Shown here piece by piece: positions 18,403 through 30,349 of a DNA stretch of 64,000 nt. The notes under the pieces were generated by a model, which saw only the letters and a list, made by a program, of their open reading frames with translations, was not told where the DNA came from and did no database searches. The position numbers and the translations under genes are program-made. This stretch comes from CAVPUA01 sp963828015 (GTDB lineage Bacteria; Actinomycetota; Actinomycetes; Mycobacteriales; Jatrophihabitantaceae): positions 744,001 through 808,000 of the forward strand of contig CAWHCD010000004.1 of assembly GCA_963828015.1 (NCBI GenBank), written 5' to 3'. Numbering within the stretch: position 1 is the first letter of the stretch; every line of letters begins with the position of its first letter.

Positions 18403-18503
18403 GCCTGCCTGCGACCGTATAGATACACTCCGCCAAGTCTCGACGCAGTGAAATCCGATGGAAACATCCGCTGACCGACTTCGCAGGACACAGGAGTTCG
18501 CAC

Positions 18504-20829
18504 ATGGCTGTGCAACACGTGCTCGCAGCGCCCGGAATTAGCAATGGCGACAGGGGTTTCATCGTCGTCATAGCGATCATCGCCCTTCTCGCCCTCGTCT
18601 TTGCGGCGGTGCTGGTCAAGGAGGTGCTCGCCGCTGATCAGGGCACGCCCAAAATGCAGGAAATCGCCAAAGCGGTGCAGGAAGGCGCGCAGGCGTTCTT
18701 GAATCGACAGTTCAAGACCCTCTCGGTCTTCGTGGTCATCGTTTTCGTGGTGCTGCTGGTCCTGCCGGTCAACCACGGGGGCTTCTCCGTGCAGTTCGGC
18801 CGAGCCCTGTTCTTCATCGTCGGCGCCCTCTTCTCGGCCACCGTCGGCTACATCGGCATGACGCTGGCCACCCAGGCCAACGTCCGGGTCGCCGCGGCGG
18901 CCCGCGGCGGCGGCCGCGAGCGGGGCTTCCACATCGCCTTCCGCACCGGCGGCATCGTCGGCATGCTCACCGTCGGCCTCGGACTGTTCGGGGCCAGCGT
19001 CGTCCTGCTGGCCTACAACTCCAACGCACCGACCGTGCTCGAGGGCTTCGGCTTCGGCGGCGCCTTGCTGGCCATGTTCATGCGCGTCGGTGGCGGCATC
19101 TTCACCAAGGCCGCCGATGTCGGTGCCGACCTGGTCGGCAAGGTCGAGGCCGGGATTCCCGAGGACGACCCGCGCAACGCGGCCACGATCGCCGACAACG
19201 TGGGCGACAACGTCGGCGACTGCGCCGGCATGGCGGCGGACCTGTTCGAGTCCTACGCCGTCACCCTGGTCGCGGCGCTGATCCTGGGGCAGACCTCGTT
19301 CGGGGCCAAGGGGCTGGTGCTCCCGCTCATGATCGGCGCCGTCGGCATCATCAGCTCGGTGGTCGGCATCCTGACGACCAAGCTGCGCACCGGCGACCGC
19401 ACCGGGTTGGTCCCGATCAACCGTGGGTTCTTCATCACCGCGGGCGTCTCGCTGGTTCTCGTCTTCATCGCCGCCTTCACCTATCTCCCCAGCAGCTTCG
19501 TCAAGCTGCGCGGGCACGAGGCCGGCGCGACCGGTGATCCGCGTGTGATCGCGTTCGTCGCCGTGCTGATCGGCATCGTGCTGGCCGTGCTCATCCAGCA
19601 GCTCACCGGCTACTTCACCGACACGATCCGCCGTCCGGTCAAGGACGTCGCCGACACCTCGCTCACCGGCCCGGCCACCGTCATCCTGTCCGGGGTGTCG
19701 CTCGGGCTCGAATCAGGCGTCTACTCCGCGCTGCTGATCGCGATGGCCGTGTTCGGGGCCTACCTGCTCGGCGGCGGCGTCATCTTCGTCGCCCTCTATG
19801 CGGTCGCGCTGGCCGGTTGTGGCCTGCTGACCACCGCCGGCGTCATCGTCGCGATGGACACCTTCGGCCCGGTCAGCGACAACGCGCAGGGCATCGCCGA
19901 GATGAGCGGTGACATCGATGAGGCCGGCGCACGCGTGCTCACCGACCTCGACGCGGTCGGCAACACGACCAAGGCGATCACCAAGGGCATCGCGATCGCG
20001 ACGGCGGTGCTGGCGGCCACGGCCCTGTTCGGCTCGTTCAACAAGGCCTTCGGCGACGCCCTGGCCCAGGTCCGCAATCCCGGTCACGTCAGCCGGCTGA
20101 CCGAGCAGTCCTTCAGCCTGGACCTGTCCCAGCCCAACAATCTGGTCGGCGTGATCATCGGGGCGTCGGTCGTCTTCCTGTTCAGCGGGTTGGCCATCAG
20201 CGCCGTCGGCCGCGCGGCCGGGCGAGTCGTCTACGAAGTCCGCGAGCAGTTCCGGACCAAGCCCGGCATCATGGACTTCTCCGAGAAGCCCGACTATGGG
20301 CGCGTCGTCGACATCTGCACTCGGGATTCGTTGCGTGAGCTGGCGACCCCGGGATTGCTGGCGATTCTGGCGCCGATCTCGGTCGGCTTCCTGTTCGGCA
20401 TCGGCCCGCTGGCCGGCTATCTGGCGGGAGCGATCGGGGCCGGCGTGCTGATGGCGATCTTCCTGGCCAACTCCGGTGGGGCCTGGGACAACGCGAAGAA
20501 GATGGTCGAGGACGGGTTGCACGGAGGCAAGGGTATCGGCCGCCCATGCGGCCACCGTCATCGGTGACACGGTCGGTGACCCGTTCAAGGACACCGCCGG
20601 CCCGTCGATCAACCCGCTGATCAAGGTGATGAACCTGGTCGCCGTGCTGGTCGCCCCGGCCGTGGTCAAGTTGACCGTCGGGCACAACGCGTCGATCCCG
20701 TTGCGCATCGTCATCGGCCTGGTGGCGTTCGCCATCGTCGCCGGCGCCGTTATCGTCTCCAAGCGTCGCAAGATCGACATGGGCCCGGTGGCCGCCGCCG
20801 AGCCGCTCGACGCGTCGAGCAACGCCTAA
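18504..20829 (+). CDS. hppA: membrane proton-translocating pyrophosphatase (one frameshift)
   Basis: Couples pyrophosphate hydrolysis to proton export. About 774 residues after joining two frames, with many hydrophobic helices. The catalytic core reads DVGADLVGKVEAGIPEDDP and DNVGDNVGDCAGMAADLFES. The GNTTKAITKG segment has Lys where potassium-dependent enzymes have Ala, so this is the potassium-independent type. AGGAG precedes ATG 18504. One extra base near 20535 breaks the frame between HGGKG and AAHAATVIGDTVGDPFKDT; both sides are conserved catalytic sequence, so this is probably a sequencing error. A Crp-like site lies upstream. Confidence 0.93.
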
Positions 20830-20866
20830 AGCTCCAGATCTGGGCCGAGCAGGGTAGAACTGCGAA

Positions 20867-21428
20867 ATGCAGTTCTCCCTGTTCGGTGCGGCGGTGGCTG
20901 AGCCCAGCCTCGCCGACCTGGATGGTGTGCTGCTCGCCGGTGGTCACTGGGTCCGTTCGGGTCCGGCAGCCCGGCTGTCGATCGTGGTGGCCGATCCCTG
21001 GCGGGCCGCGGCGCTGACCGGCGCCTTCGCCGAGCGGGGGATCGCCGACCAGCAAGGTGTGCGCGACGCCGAGTTCGGCTACGCCGTGCGGACCGAGTTC
21101 GACGAGACCCTGGTCGCCCAGGCGCTGCGCTGGACCCGAGGGGCGAACGAGGGCCCGCCGCCCGGGTTCGAGCTGACGCCCGGCGGCCTGCGATTGTGGA
21201 CGATCGCCTCGGGCCGCATGGATCAAGCCGGGTATGTACTAGTGACCGCCGACGACCCGGTGCACCAGGCCGCGGGCGCGCAACTGGCCCGGTTGGGCCT
21301 GGCCGCGGTGTCGCTGGGCAACCGGGGCGGCCCGGGCTTGGCGCATCACCTCAGCCCGCCGATTGCGCCGCCTGGCCGAGCTGCTCGGCGAGCCCCCCGA
21401 CGGGGCCGGCCCGGACTGGCCGGGCTGA
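20867..21428 (+). CDS. conserved actinobacterial protein upstream of topA (one frameshift)
   Basis: Protein of about 187 residues of unknown function, often found next to topA in actinobacteria (recollection). Two similar halves can be glimpsed: ARLSIVVADPWRAAALTGAF in the first and AGYVLVTADDPVHQAAGAQL in the second. This suggests an internal duplication of a small alpha/beta unit. Removing one T near 21339 gives a natural C-terminus (GPGWRITSARRLRRLAELLG and the stop at 21428). Without it the frame runs into topA and would give a false 944-residue fusion. A TAGAAC box ends 6 nt before the ATG, so it may be leaderless. Confidence 0.6.
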
Positions 21429-21532
21429 GACGTCGACCGCAGGTCCCGAACAGTTCGTCACTGGTCATGTACCGTCCGCGCTGCATGGCTCGGACAGATG
21501 AGCGATCAGATCTAGACCGGAGAGGAGCAGCT

Positions 21533-24231
21533 GTGGCCAGCAAGAAGGGCGGCACCAAGTTGGTGATCGTCGAGTCGCCGACCAAGGCGAAGATGATCGG
21601 CGGCTTCCTCGGCGCGGGTTATGTCGTCGAAGCCTCGATGGGCCACATCCGCGACCTGCCGCGCAATGCCGCCGACGTCCCGGCCAAGTACAAGGGTGAG
21701 GCGTGGGCCCGGCTCGGCGTCGACACCGAGCACGACTTCGAGCCCCTCTACGTCGTCAGCGCCGACCGCAAGCAGCAGGTCAGCCGGCTCAAGTCGCTGA
21801 TGAAGGACGCCGACGAGCTCTACCTGGCCACAGACGAGGACCGCGAGGGCGAGGCCATCGCGTGGCACCTGGTGGACCTGCTCGCCCCGAAGGTCCCGGT
21901 GCGCCGGATGGTCTTCCACGAGATCACCCCCGCCGCCATTGCCGCGGCGGTCGCCTCCCCGCGCGAGCTCGATGAGCACCTCGTCGACGCGCAGGAGACC
22001 CGCCGCATCCTCGACCGGCTCTACGGCTACGAAGTCAGCCCGGTGCTGTGGAAGAAGGTGCTGCCGCGGTTGTCGGCCGGCCGGGTGCAGTCGGTGGCTA
22101 CTCGCATGATCGTCGAGCGCGAACGAGCGCGGATGGCCTTTCATACCGCGACCTACTGGGACGTCGAGGGCACCTTCGCGCCGAGTGCACCCAAGCCCGG
22201 CGATCCCGCGACCTTCACCGCCAGCCTGGTCTCACTCGATGACGTCCGTATCGCCGCGGGGCGCGACTTCGACGCCGCGACCGGGCTGGCTCCGGCCTCC
22301 GTGCTGCACCTGGACGAGGCCGGCGCGCGTGGCCTGGCCGCCCGCCTGGACGGGCGCGAGTTCACCGTTCAGGGCGTCGAGGAAAAGCCCTACCGCCGTC
22401 GTCCGTACCCGCCGTTCATGACGTCAACGCTGCAGCAGGAGGCCGGCCGCAAGTTCCGGTGGTCGGCGCAGACGGCGATGCGCGTGGCGCAGCGGCTGTA
22501 CGAGAACGGCTTCATCACCTATATGCGTACCGACTCGACCAACCTGTCCGAGACGGCGCTCACCGCGGCCCGCACGCAGGCCCGGGAGCTCTACGGTGAC
22601 GCCTACGTGCCGGCCGAGCCGCGGATCTACACCCGCAAGGTCAAGAACGCGCAGGAGGCCCACGAGGCCATTCGTCCGGCCGGCGATTCGTTCCGCACGC
22701 CGGGCGAGGTGGCTTCGCAGCTGTCCTCGGATGAGTTCCGCCTCTACGAACTGGTGTGGCAGCGCACGCTGGCCTCGCAGATGTCCGATGCGGTCGGCAC
22801 CACGGTCTCGGTGCGCCTGTCGGCAGTCTCGGCCGCCGACGAGACGGCCGTGTTCACCACGAGCGGGCGGACGATCACCTTCCCCGGCTTCCTTCGGGCC
22901 TACGTCGAAGACACCGATGACACCAGCGAGAAGGACGACGAGGAGAAGCGGCTGCCGCAGTTGGTGCGCGGCGACGCCCTCGACCCGCGCGGTTTCGAGG
23001 CCGAGGGCCACAGCACCAACCCGCCCGCGCGCTACACCGAGCCGTCGCTGGTCAAGGCGATGGAGGAGCTCGGCGTCGGCCGGCCGTCGACGTATGCCTC
23101 GATCATGCAGACGATCCAGGATCGCGGATATGTATGGAAAAAGGGCCCGGCAATGGTCCCGTCCTGGACGGCGTTCGCGGTCGTCGGGCTGCTCGAGTCC
23201 TACTTCGGGCGGCTGGTCGACTACGGCTTCACCGCCTCGGTCGAGAACGACCTCGACTCGATTGCGTCGGGCAGCGAGTCGCGCGTGGCCTGGCTCGACC
23301 GCTTCTACTTCGGCTCGGATGACAAGTCCGAGGACCCGGCGCGGATCTCGGCCCAGGGCGGTCTGAAACGACTCATCGCCTCGCGGCTGGAGGAGATCGA
23401 TGCGCGCGGGGTCAACTCGATCCCGCTCGACGACACCGACGTCGTCGTGCGCGTCGGTCGGTACGGGCCTTACCTGCAGCGCGGCGAGGAGCGGGCCTCA
23501 CTGCCCGAGGACCTGGCCCCGGACGAGCTCACCCCGGAGCGGGTCGAGGAACTGCTGTCAGCGCGCCCTCCGGTGACCGCACTCTGGGCAGCACCGCCGA
23601 CGGGCGTGAGATCACGGCCAAGACCGGGCGGTACGGGCCGTACGTCAGCGACGGTGAGAAGTCGGCCTCGCTGTTCAAGTCGATGGCCATCGACACGGTG
23701 AGCCTGGCCGAGGCCGAGCAACTGCTCACCCTGCCGCGCGTGCTCGGCGTGCTCGACGGCGAAGAGGTGACCGCGCAGAACGGCCGCTACGGGCCCTACG
23801 TCAAGCGCGGAACCGACTCGCGGTCGCTGGAAACCGAAGAGCAACTGTTCACGGTGACCTTGGACGAATCGCAGGCGCTGTTCGCCCAGCCCAAGCTGCG
23901 CGGGCGTCGCACCGCCGCTGCTCCGCCGCTGCGCGAGCTCGGGGCCGACCCGGTGTCGGGCAAGCCGATGGTGATCAAGGACGGCCGGTTCGGCCCCTAC
24001 GTCACCGACGGGGAGACCAACGCCTCGCTGCGCCGCGGGGATTCGGTCGAGGAGATCACCGACGAGCGGGCGATCGAGTTGCTGGCCGAACGTCGGGCTC
24101 GGGGGCCGGTCGTGAAGAAGGCGGCCCGCAAGGCGCCGGCCAAGAAGGCCGCGGCCAAGAAGACGGCGGCGAAGAAGGCCCCGGCCAAGAAGGCCGCGCC
24201 GAAGAAGGCCACGGCCGCCCAGGCCGACTGA
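21533..24231 (+). CDS. topA: DNA topoisomerase I, type IA (one frameshift)
   Basis: Relaxes negative supercoils through a 5' phosphotyrosine. GTG 21533 follows an AGAGGAG site. The TOPRIM domain begins KLVIVESPTKAKMIGGFLG and has the metal site ATDEDREGEAIAW; the active-site Tyr330 lies in FITYMRTDSTNLS. Several zinc-less C-terminal repeats of the type GRYGPYVKRG follow. The tail is a Lys/Ala-rich stretch (KKAARKAPAKKAAAKKTAAK and on) typical of actinobacterial TopA. The frame shifts at about 23557-23566 between VEELLSA and SAPSGDRTLGSTADGRE: one base lost or two gained. About 899 residues when joined. The enzyme is normally essential, so an artefact is likely. Confidence 0.95.
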
Positions 24232-24237
24232 CCCGCG

Positions 24238-24277
24238 GTGGTGCGAATTGGTCGCCGCGCCGACCAACTCGCACCAC
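24238..24277. terminator. strong bidirectional hairpin after topA
   Basis: A 17-bp stem with one mismatch (GTGGTGCGAATTGGTCG / CGACCAACTCGCACCAC) and a 6-nt loop, 6 bp after the topA stop and 9 bp from the end of the convergent gene. It can serve both. Confidence 0.8.
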
Positions 24278-24286
24278 GGCACGCAC

Positions 24287-25186
24287 CTAGCGGAGAGCTC
24301 GGCGCAGCTGTTCAATGACGGCCTGCGGCTCGGTACGCAGCACGACGCTCGGGAAGCGCAGCACCAGTGAACCGCTCAGGGTGACCTCGTTCTGCCGCAG
24401 CTGATCGGCGTACCAGCGCGGAGCGGCCAGATGCAGCGCACCGTCGACCTCGGCCACAACGGTCCGCCCATCGCGCCGCACCCACTCGGCATCGAGGTAG
24501 CGGCGTCTGCCACCAAGCAAGCGGATCGCTTGTCGGTGGGGAAGTGGCAACCGGGCCGCCCGGCACAGCTGGATGAAGTCGATCTCGCTGAGGGCCTCCG
24601 AGCCCTGGGCGATGTCGTGCATGCAGCTGATGAGCAGCCCGCGATGACGTACGTGATCCGAACGAGCCAGCTCGGCCTGCAGATCGGGAGGTCGTATCCG
24701 GCGTTGTTGGACGGCGGCGGCCAGCAGTCCGACGGCGGCGCGGGGGCGGGTCAGGCTGTCCGCGGCGACCAGTAGTGCCTGGGGCAGGCTGTGCACGCGT
24801 CGATGGTTGCGCACCTGCACCGCGCTCCAGGACCTCGCGTAGTGGACGTGGACGTCGCCGGCCAGCGCACTGGACAGGCGCGCTCCCCCGGGGACCAGGA
24901 CGTGGATGCCCGGTCGCTGCCAACCCTGCATTCCCAGCAAGGTGATGGCGGTGAAGGAGGTGAGCACGCTGCGCGGACCGCAGTTGATCAACGCTACGTC
25001 GAGGGTCTGATCCAGGCTCAGCGGCCCGTTGTGGCTGATGATTGCGCGTCCTTGGCGCTGCCATCGGTGTGCGGCGAGCTGGGCGCGGACCGCGCTGCGG
25101 GTCCAACCGGCCCGCTGCAGCCGGGCCATGGTTGTCACCGCGGTGACGGCCGTGTCCAGCGAACGAACGGCGGGCTGGGTCAGCAT
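24287..25186 (-). CDS. protein with C-terminal VSR/DUF559-like nuclease fold
   Basis: About 299 residues. The N-terminal part (residues 5-65) looks like the winged helix seen in AbiEi-type and similar proteins: RLQRAGWTRSAVRAQLAAH followed by a beta hairpin. The C-terminal 110 residues (SEIDFIQLCRAARLPLPHRQ, then RRYLDAEWVRRDGRTVVAEVDG) match the pattern of DUF559/very-short-patch-repair-like nucleases. Such genes are common and poorly studied in actinobacteria. ATG 25186 was chosen over an upstream in-frame start at 25303. It converges on topA across a terminator. Confidence 0.65.
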   Translation of the reverse strand: MLTQPAVRSLDTAVTAVTTMARLQRAGWTRSAVRAQLAAHRWQRQGRAIISHNGPLSLDQTLDVALINCGPRSVLTSFTAITLLGMQGWQRPGIHVLVPGGARLSSALAGDVHVHYARSWSAVQVRNHRRVHSLPQALLVAADSLTRPRAAVGLLAAAVQQRRIRPPDLQAELARSDHVRHRGLLISCMHDIAQGSEALSEIDFIQLCRAARLPLPHRQAIRLLGGRRRYLDAEWVRRDGRTVVAEVDGALHLAAPRWYADQLRQNEVTLSGSLVLRFPSVVLRTEPQAVIEQLRRALR

Positions 25187-25325
25187 GAATCCAGGTTGGG
25201 AGTAGCCGAGTCGGACGTCTCGACGGCGGAGGCTCAATGTGGAAAACGGGCCGACCTGGGGATGGGCGGCGGCGGTGCGTACTGGTCGTGGGTACGACCG
25301 CATCGCACCACCGCCGGCGCAAAAC

Positions 25326-25341
25326 CTCTCGACGTCAAGAG
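25326..25341. promoter_or_regulatory. putative MarR operator
   Basis: CTCTCGACGTCAAGAG is a 16-bp palindrome with one mismatched pair, centred about 28 bp upstream of the marR start. A GATCAT box ends 6 nt before the ATG and could be the -10 of a leaderless promoter. Autorepression is inferred. Confidence 0.45.
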
Positions 25342-25361
25342 AACTATGGGATCATGGCGGT

Positions 25362-25853
25362 ATGGACGAGGTCGATGAACTGGTCGCGGCCTGGCGACGG
25401 GAACGTCCAGACCTCGACGTCGAACCGCTGCTGATCCTGTCGCGGCTGAGCCGGTTGGCCGACATCCTGGATGACCGTCGGTCCGCGGCCTTCGTCGAGC
25501 ACGGCCTGCAGGCGCACGAGTTCGACGTGCTGGCGGCCCTGCGTCGATCGGGGGAGCCGTTCGAGATGACGGCCGGCGAGCTCTGTATCGCCAACCACGT
25601 GACGTCCGGGACCATGACCAGCCGACTGGATCGCCTCGTCGATCGCCTGATGGTCCAGCGCCGCCCCGACTCCGTCGACGGCCGGCTGGTGCGGGTACGG
25701 CTGACCACCCTGGGCCGTAAACGGGTCGACGCCGCGTTCAGCGCGCTGCTCGACTCCGAGCGCGAACTGCTCGCCCATGTGCCCGAGCCCGCGCGGGAAC
25801 GATTGGCCGAGACGCTGCGGGACCTGCTGATCGCGACCCGGCGCCACGACTAG
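25362..25853 (+). CDS. MarR-family transcriptional regulator
   Basis: A 163-residue winged-helix dimer. The recognition region reads TAGELCIANHVTSGTMTSRLDRLVDR and the wing QRRPDSVDGRLVRVRLTTLGR, both typical for MarR. N- and C-terminal helices provide the dimer interface. ATG 25362 was picked because the family N-terminus starts here; longer in-frame extensions read as non-coding. It precedes the MFS-thymidylate kinase gene by 37 bp, so the two might share a transcript. Its own promoter contains a palindrome at 25326. The ligand is unknown. Confidence 0.9.
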   Translation: MDEVDELVAAWRRERPDLDVEPLLILSRLSRLADILDDRRSAAFVEHGLQAHEFDVLAALRRSGEPFEMTAGELCIANHVTSGTMTSRLDRLVDRLMVQRRPDSVDGRLVRVRLTTLGRKRVDAAFSALLDSERELLAHVPEPARERLAETLRDLLIATRRHD

Positions 25854-25890
25854 CCGGCATCTGGAAGGCGGCCCTGGGCGCGGATAGGCT

Positions 25891-28038
25891 GTGAGTAGCC
25901 GCTCCGGCCGGTCGCAGGGACTCAGCGAGGGGGTGCGTATCAGCGCCGAGACCTCCTCCGGTGCTGGCTCGGAGACCAACCCGGCCGGTGAAGCCGCGGG
26001 CGTCATGTCCTCTGCGCAGGCCATCCGCAATGTGCTCGGCGTCGTGCCGTTCCGGCGTCTCTGGTACTCGACCGCGCTGTCGAGCCTCGGGGATTGGCTC
26101 GGTCTGCTGGCCACGACCGCCCTGGCGGTGTCCCTGACCAGTGGCAACAGCTATCAGACGCAGAGCTACGCCCTGGGTGGCGTGCTGGTGGTGCGGCTGC
26201 TGCCCGCGGTCCTGCTCGGGCCGCTGGCGGGCGCGTTCGCCGATCGGTTCGACCGGCGCTGGACGATGGTCATCTCCGACGTCATCCGCTTCGGGCTGTT
26301 CCTGACCATCCCGCTCGCGCACCTGGTCGTCTCCTCCGATCGCACCCTGGCCTGGCTCTACATCTCGAGCTTCCTGATCGAATGCATCAGCCTGTTCTGG
26401 ATGCCGGCCAAGGACGCCGCCGTACCCAACCTGGTCCGTCGCGATCAGCTCGAAAGTCGCCAACCAGCTCAGCCTGATCACGACCTACGGCATCACGCCC
26501 GTGCTCGGTGCGGCCCTGTTCTCGGTCCTCTCGATGATCACCACCGCGCTGGCCCGGCACCTGTCGTTCTTCCGGGCCAATCCGGTCAACCTCGCGCTGT
26601 ACTTCGACGCGGCGACCTTCCTGGTCGGTGCCCTGGTCGTGCTCTTCATCCCCGAGATCAGCGGTCGGCGACGTGAGCGCAGCGTCGACGAGTCAGCCCG
26701 GGGTGCTGGCGATGATCCGCGAGGGCGTGCTGTTCGTGCGTTCCTCGCGGCTGGTCGGCGGGCTGATCATCGGGCTGATCGGTGCCTTCGCCGCCGGCGG
26801 CGCGGTGATCGGGTCGGGCCACACCTACGTGCGCAGCCTTGGCGGCGGCAACGCGCCGTACGGCGTGTTGTTCGGCTGCGTCTTCATCGGACTGGGCATC
26901 GGTATCGCGCTCGGCCCGCGTGTCGCTCGCGAGCTCTCGCGGCGGCGGCTGTTCGGATTGGCGATCGTGTTCGGTGGGGTCTGCCTCGCGGTGGCCGGGC
27001 TGATGCCCGCAGATCGTGCTGGCGATGATCTTCGTGATCGGCGTCGGGTTCGGGGCCGGACTGGCCTACCTGTCGGGCGTGACCCTGCTCGGGCACCGAG
27101 ATCGGCGACGAAATCCGCGGCCGGGTATTTGCGATGCTGCAGTCGCTGATCCGGATCGTGCTGATCTTGGCGATCGCCGCGGTGAACTTCGTCGTTGCGC
27201 AGGTCGGCCAGAACCAGGTTACGGTCGGCTCGTGGACTTTCACGGTGGACGGCACCCGCTACGTGCTCATCGGCTTCGGCCTGGTCGCCGTGATGCTCGG
27301 ACTGCTGGCCTATCGCGCGCTCGACGAGCGCCATCATGTGCCGATCTGGGACGACGTCAAGATGCCGCTGACCGGGGATAGGGCCGGCGGGCGAGCGCGC
27401 TGCCGGCGGGCGGCTGATCGCGTTCGAAGGCGGCGAGGGCTCGGGCAAGTCGACGCAGATCGATCTCCTGGCCGCCACCCTGCGCGCGGACGGTCTCGAC
27501 GTCCTGGTCACCCGCGAGCCGGGCGCCACCGACCTGGGCCAGGCGATCCGCAATCTGTTGCTGCACTCCGACACCGACATCGCACCGCGGGCCGAGGCGC
27601 TGCTGTTCGCCGCCGATCGGGCCGACCACGTCAGCCGGGTGATCAAGCCTGCGCTCGGACCGGGGCGAGGTCGTGCTCACTGACCGGTTCGTGGATTCCT
27701 CGCTCGCCTATCAGGGGGGCGGCCGCGACCTGACCATGGACGAGGTGCGCCGACCTGTCGCAGTGGGCTACGGCCGGCGTCGCCGCCGATCTCACCGTGT
27801 TGCTCGACATGCCGGCCGCCGAGGGTCTGGCCCGGGCCCGGGGTCGTTCGGCCGCCGATCGGTTGGAGCTGGAGTCGATCGAGTTCCACGAGCGCGTGCG
27901 GGCGGCCTATCGGTCGCTGGCCGAGCAGGCGCCGCAGCGTTACCTCGTGCTCGACGCCCGGCAATCGCCCGACCAGCTGGCGGCGCAGATTCGCTGCGGC
28001 CGGTCGACTCTCAACGTCGACGCGCGCGGGAGGCATGA
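25891..28038 (+). CDS. tmk: MFS transporter fused to thymidylate kinase (multiple frameshifts)
   Basis: A single gene seems to encode an N-terminal 12-helix MFS-type transporter and a C-terminal dTMP kinase. The transporter part begins VVPFRRLWYSTALSSLGDWL and includes a GPLAGAFADRFDRRWTM loop. After LDERHHVPIWDDVKMPLTGD the frame corrected at 27380 leads directly into GGRLIAFEGGEGSGKSTQID, the Tmk P-loop. The TREPGATDLGQ, LLLFAADRADHV and TDRFVDSSLAYQG motifs follow. Apparent one-base insertions lie near 26455, 26693, 27009, 27094, 27380, 27658 and 27754, plus one more shift near 27995, which is needed to reach the stop overlapping holB (ATGA at 28035). Fusions of this kind are known in actinomycetes. 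Confidence 0.85.
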
Positions 28039-29231
28039 CCGTCTGGGACTCCCTTGTCGGGCAGGACGAAACTGCGTCGTTGCTCCGCGCAGCGGCGGTT
28101 GCCGGGCGCGACATCGTCGAGGGCCGGCCCGCTCCTCCGGGGGCGATGACCCACGCCTGGCTGTTCACCGGGCCGGCCGGGTCGGGGCGCTCGGTGGCGG
28201 CTCGGGCTCTGGCCGCGGCGCTGCAATGCACCGACAGCGGCGACCCGGGGTGCGGGATCTGCTCGGGCTGCCACACCGCGCTGGCCGGCAGCCATCCCGA
28301 CGTCCGGCTGATCGTGCCCGAGGGGTTGTCGATCTCGGTCGTCGAGATGCGCGCGGTCGTTGCGTTGGCGGCTCGTCGTCCGGCCCTCGGACGGTGGCAG
28401 GTGGTGGTCATCGAGGACGCCGATCGGCTCACCGAGGGCGCGTTCAACGCGTTGCTGAAGATGGTCGAGGAACCACCGCCGCGCACGGTCTTCCTGCTCT
28501 GCGCGCCGTCCACCCATCCCGATGACGTCGCGGTGACGATCCGCTCGCGCTGCCGCCTCGTCTCGCTGCGCATTCCGTCGGCGGACGCGGTGGCCGGCGT
28601 GCTGCGGGCCGATGGGGTCGACCCCGAAACCGCCCAGTGGGCCGCGCAGGCCGCTCAGGGACACGTCGGCCGCGCTCGGCGGCTGGCCCGCGACAGTGAG
28701 GCCCGGTCCCGGCGCGCGGCGGTGCTGGCGATCCCGGCGTCGCTGACCTCGCTGCAGGCGTGCGTCGATCGCCGCTGATCACCTCGTCCAGGCGGCCGAG
28801 AGCGAGGCCGCGGCGTTGTCGGCCGATCTCGACGGTGACGAGACCCAGGCGCTGCAGACCGCGATGGGGGTCGGTGCGACCGGCAAGGGCACCGCGACCT
28901 CGATCCGGGGCATGGCCGGAGCCGTGAAGGACCTGGAGAAGCGACAGAAGTCGCGGGCGACCCGAACCAAGCGCGATGCGCTCGACCGCGCGCTCGTCGA
29001 CCTGGCCGCGTTTCTACCGCGACGTGCTGCTCGTGCACGCCCGATCGCCGCTGCCGTTGGCCCATCCGGACTTCGAGGACGACGTGCGCTCGGTCGCGCA
29101 CTACTGCGACGCGCCGGCCACGCTGCGCCGTCTGGACGCCGTGCTCGGCCTGCCGGCTGGCGTTGGAGCAGAACGTCAAACCGGTGGTGGCCGTGCAGGC
29201 GCTGACCGCGAGTTTGCGCCTGCCGGTTTAG
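28035..29231 (+). CDS. holB: DNA polymerase III delta' subunit (three frameshifts)
   Basis: Clamp-loader subunit. The N-terminal AAA+ domain shows a degenerate P-loop (FTGPAGSGRSVAARAL), the zinc module CTDSGDPGCGICSGCHTAL, the GAFNALLKMVEEPPPRTVFL segment and the SRC sensor in IRSRCRLVSLRIP. The C-terminal collar (LEKRQKSRATRTKRDALDRA, then FYRDVLLVHARS) ends NVKPVVAVQALTASLRLPV. Extra bases near 28770, 29014 and 29147 must be removed to join the frames, giving about 398 residues. The start overlaps the end of tmk. In M. tuberculosis the equivalent gene is Rv3644c, also near topA. Confidence 0.9.
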
Positions 29232-29234
29232 GGT
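29229..29234 (+). promoter_or_regulatory. -10 element of a leaderless PSP1 promoter
   Basis: TAGGGT, formed partly by the holB stop codon, ends 7 nt before GTG 29242. No ribosome-binding site is present, which fits a leaderless start. Confidence 0.4.
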
Positions 29235-29241
29235 CGGCACC

Positions 29242-29954
<713 letters not shown>

Positions 29955-30009
29955 TTCGGCCGTCGCGGCCCCAACGGCTAGACTTTCGACTCGCGTCGCT
30001 TTGGCGCAG

Positions 30010-30085
30010 GCCGCCTTAGCTCAGTCGGTAGAGCACCTCACTCGTAATGAGGTTGTCCGGAGTTCGATTCTCCGAGGCGGCTCCA
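30010..30085 (+). tRNA. tRNA-Thr (anticodon CGT)
   Basis: A complete 76-nt cloverleaf: acceptor GCCGCCT/AGGCGGC, D arm GCTCAGTCGGTAGAGC, anticodon stem CCTCA/TGAGG with loop CTCGTAA, T arm CGGAGTTCGATTCTCCG and an encoded CCA. It is followed by a decayed, gene-poor zone. Confidence 0.97.
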
Positions 30086-30251
30086 TATATGGCCCAGGAA
30101 ATACGGGATATCCCGGTCCGCTCGGCTGTCGCCGTCTGTGGCGAGCAGAACCACCAGCGACCAGGAAGGCGTCAAGCATCCGTCGAAAGACGGGTCAATT
30201 CGTGTACCCGCGAAAGGGGTACAGGGAGCCAACCTCAAGTTAACGGCGACT

Positions 30252-30285
30252 TGCTACGTGGATTAGAACAACGCTCCACGTAGCA
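30252..30285. repeat. 10-bp perfect inverted repeat
   Basis: TGCTACGTGG and CCACGTAGCA are separated by 14 nt, in the 264-bp non-coding stretch between tRNA-Thr and the EAL remnant. It could be a transcript hairpin, an operator or the arm of an old recombination site. Nothing else recognisable lies at 30086-30349. Confidence 0.45.
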
Positions 30286-30349
30286 CTTTGACGCCAGCGC
30301 GAACAGTGATGGCCCTGGGGAGGGCGGACTGAAGTCGGACGTCTGGAGC

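Noticed and set aside
23540..23580. Programmed frameshifting in topA
   Set aside because: No slippery heptamer or following structure is evident, and many other genes in the same block are shifted, so error is simpler.
20867..23701. An apparent 944-residue fusion of the conserved protein with topoisomerase I
   Set aside because: The join disappears when one T near 21339 is removed, and topA has its own GTG with a strong ribosome-binding site.
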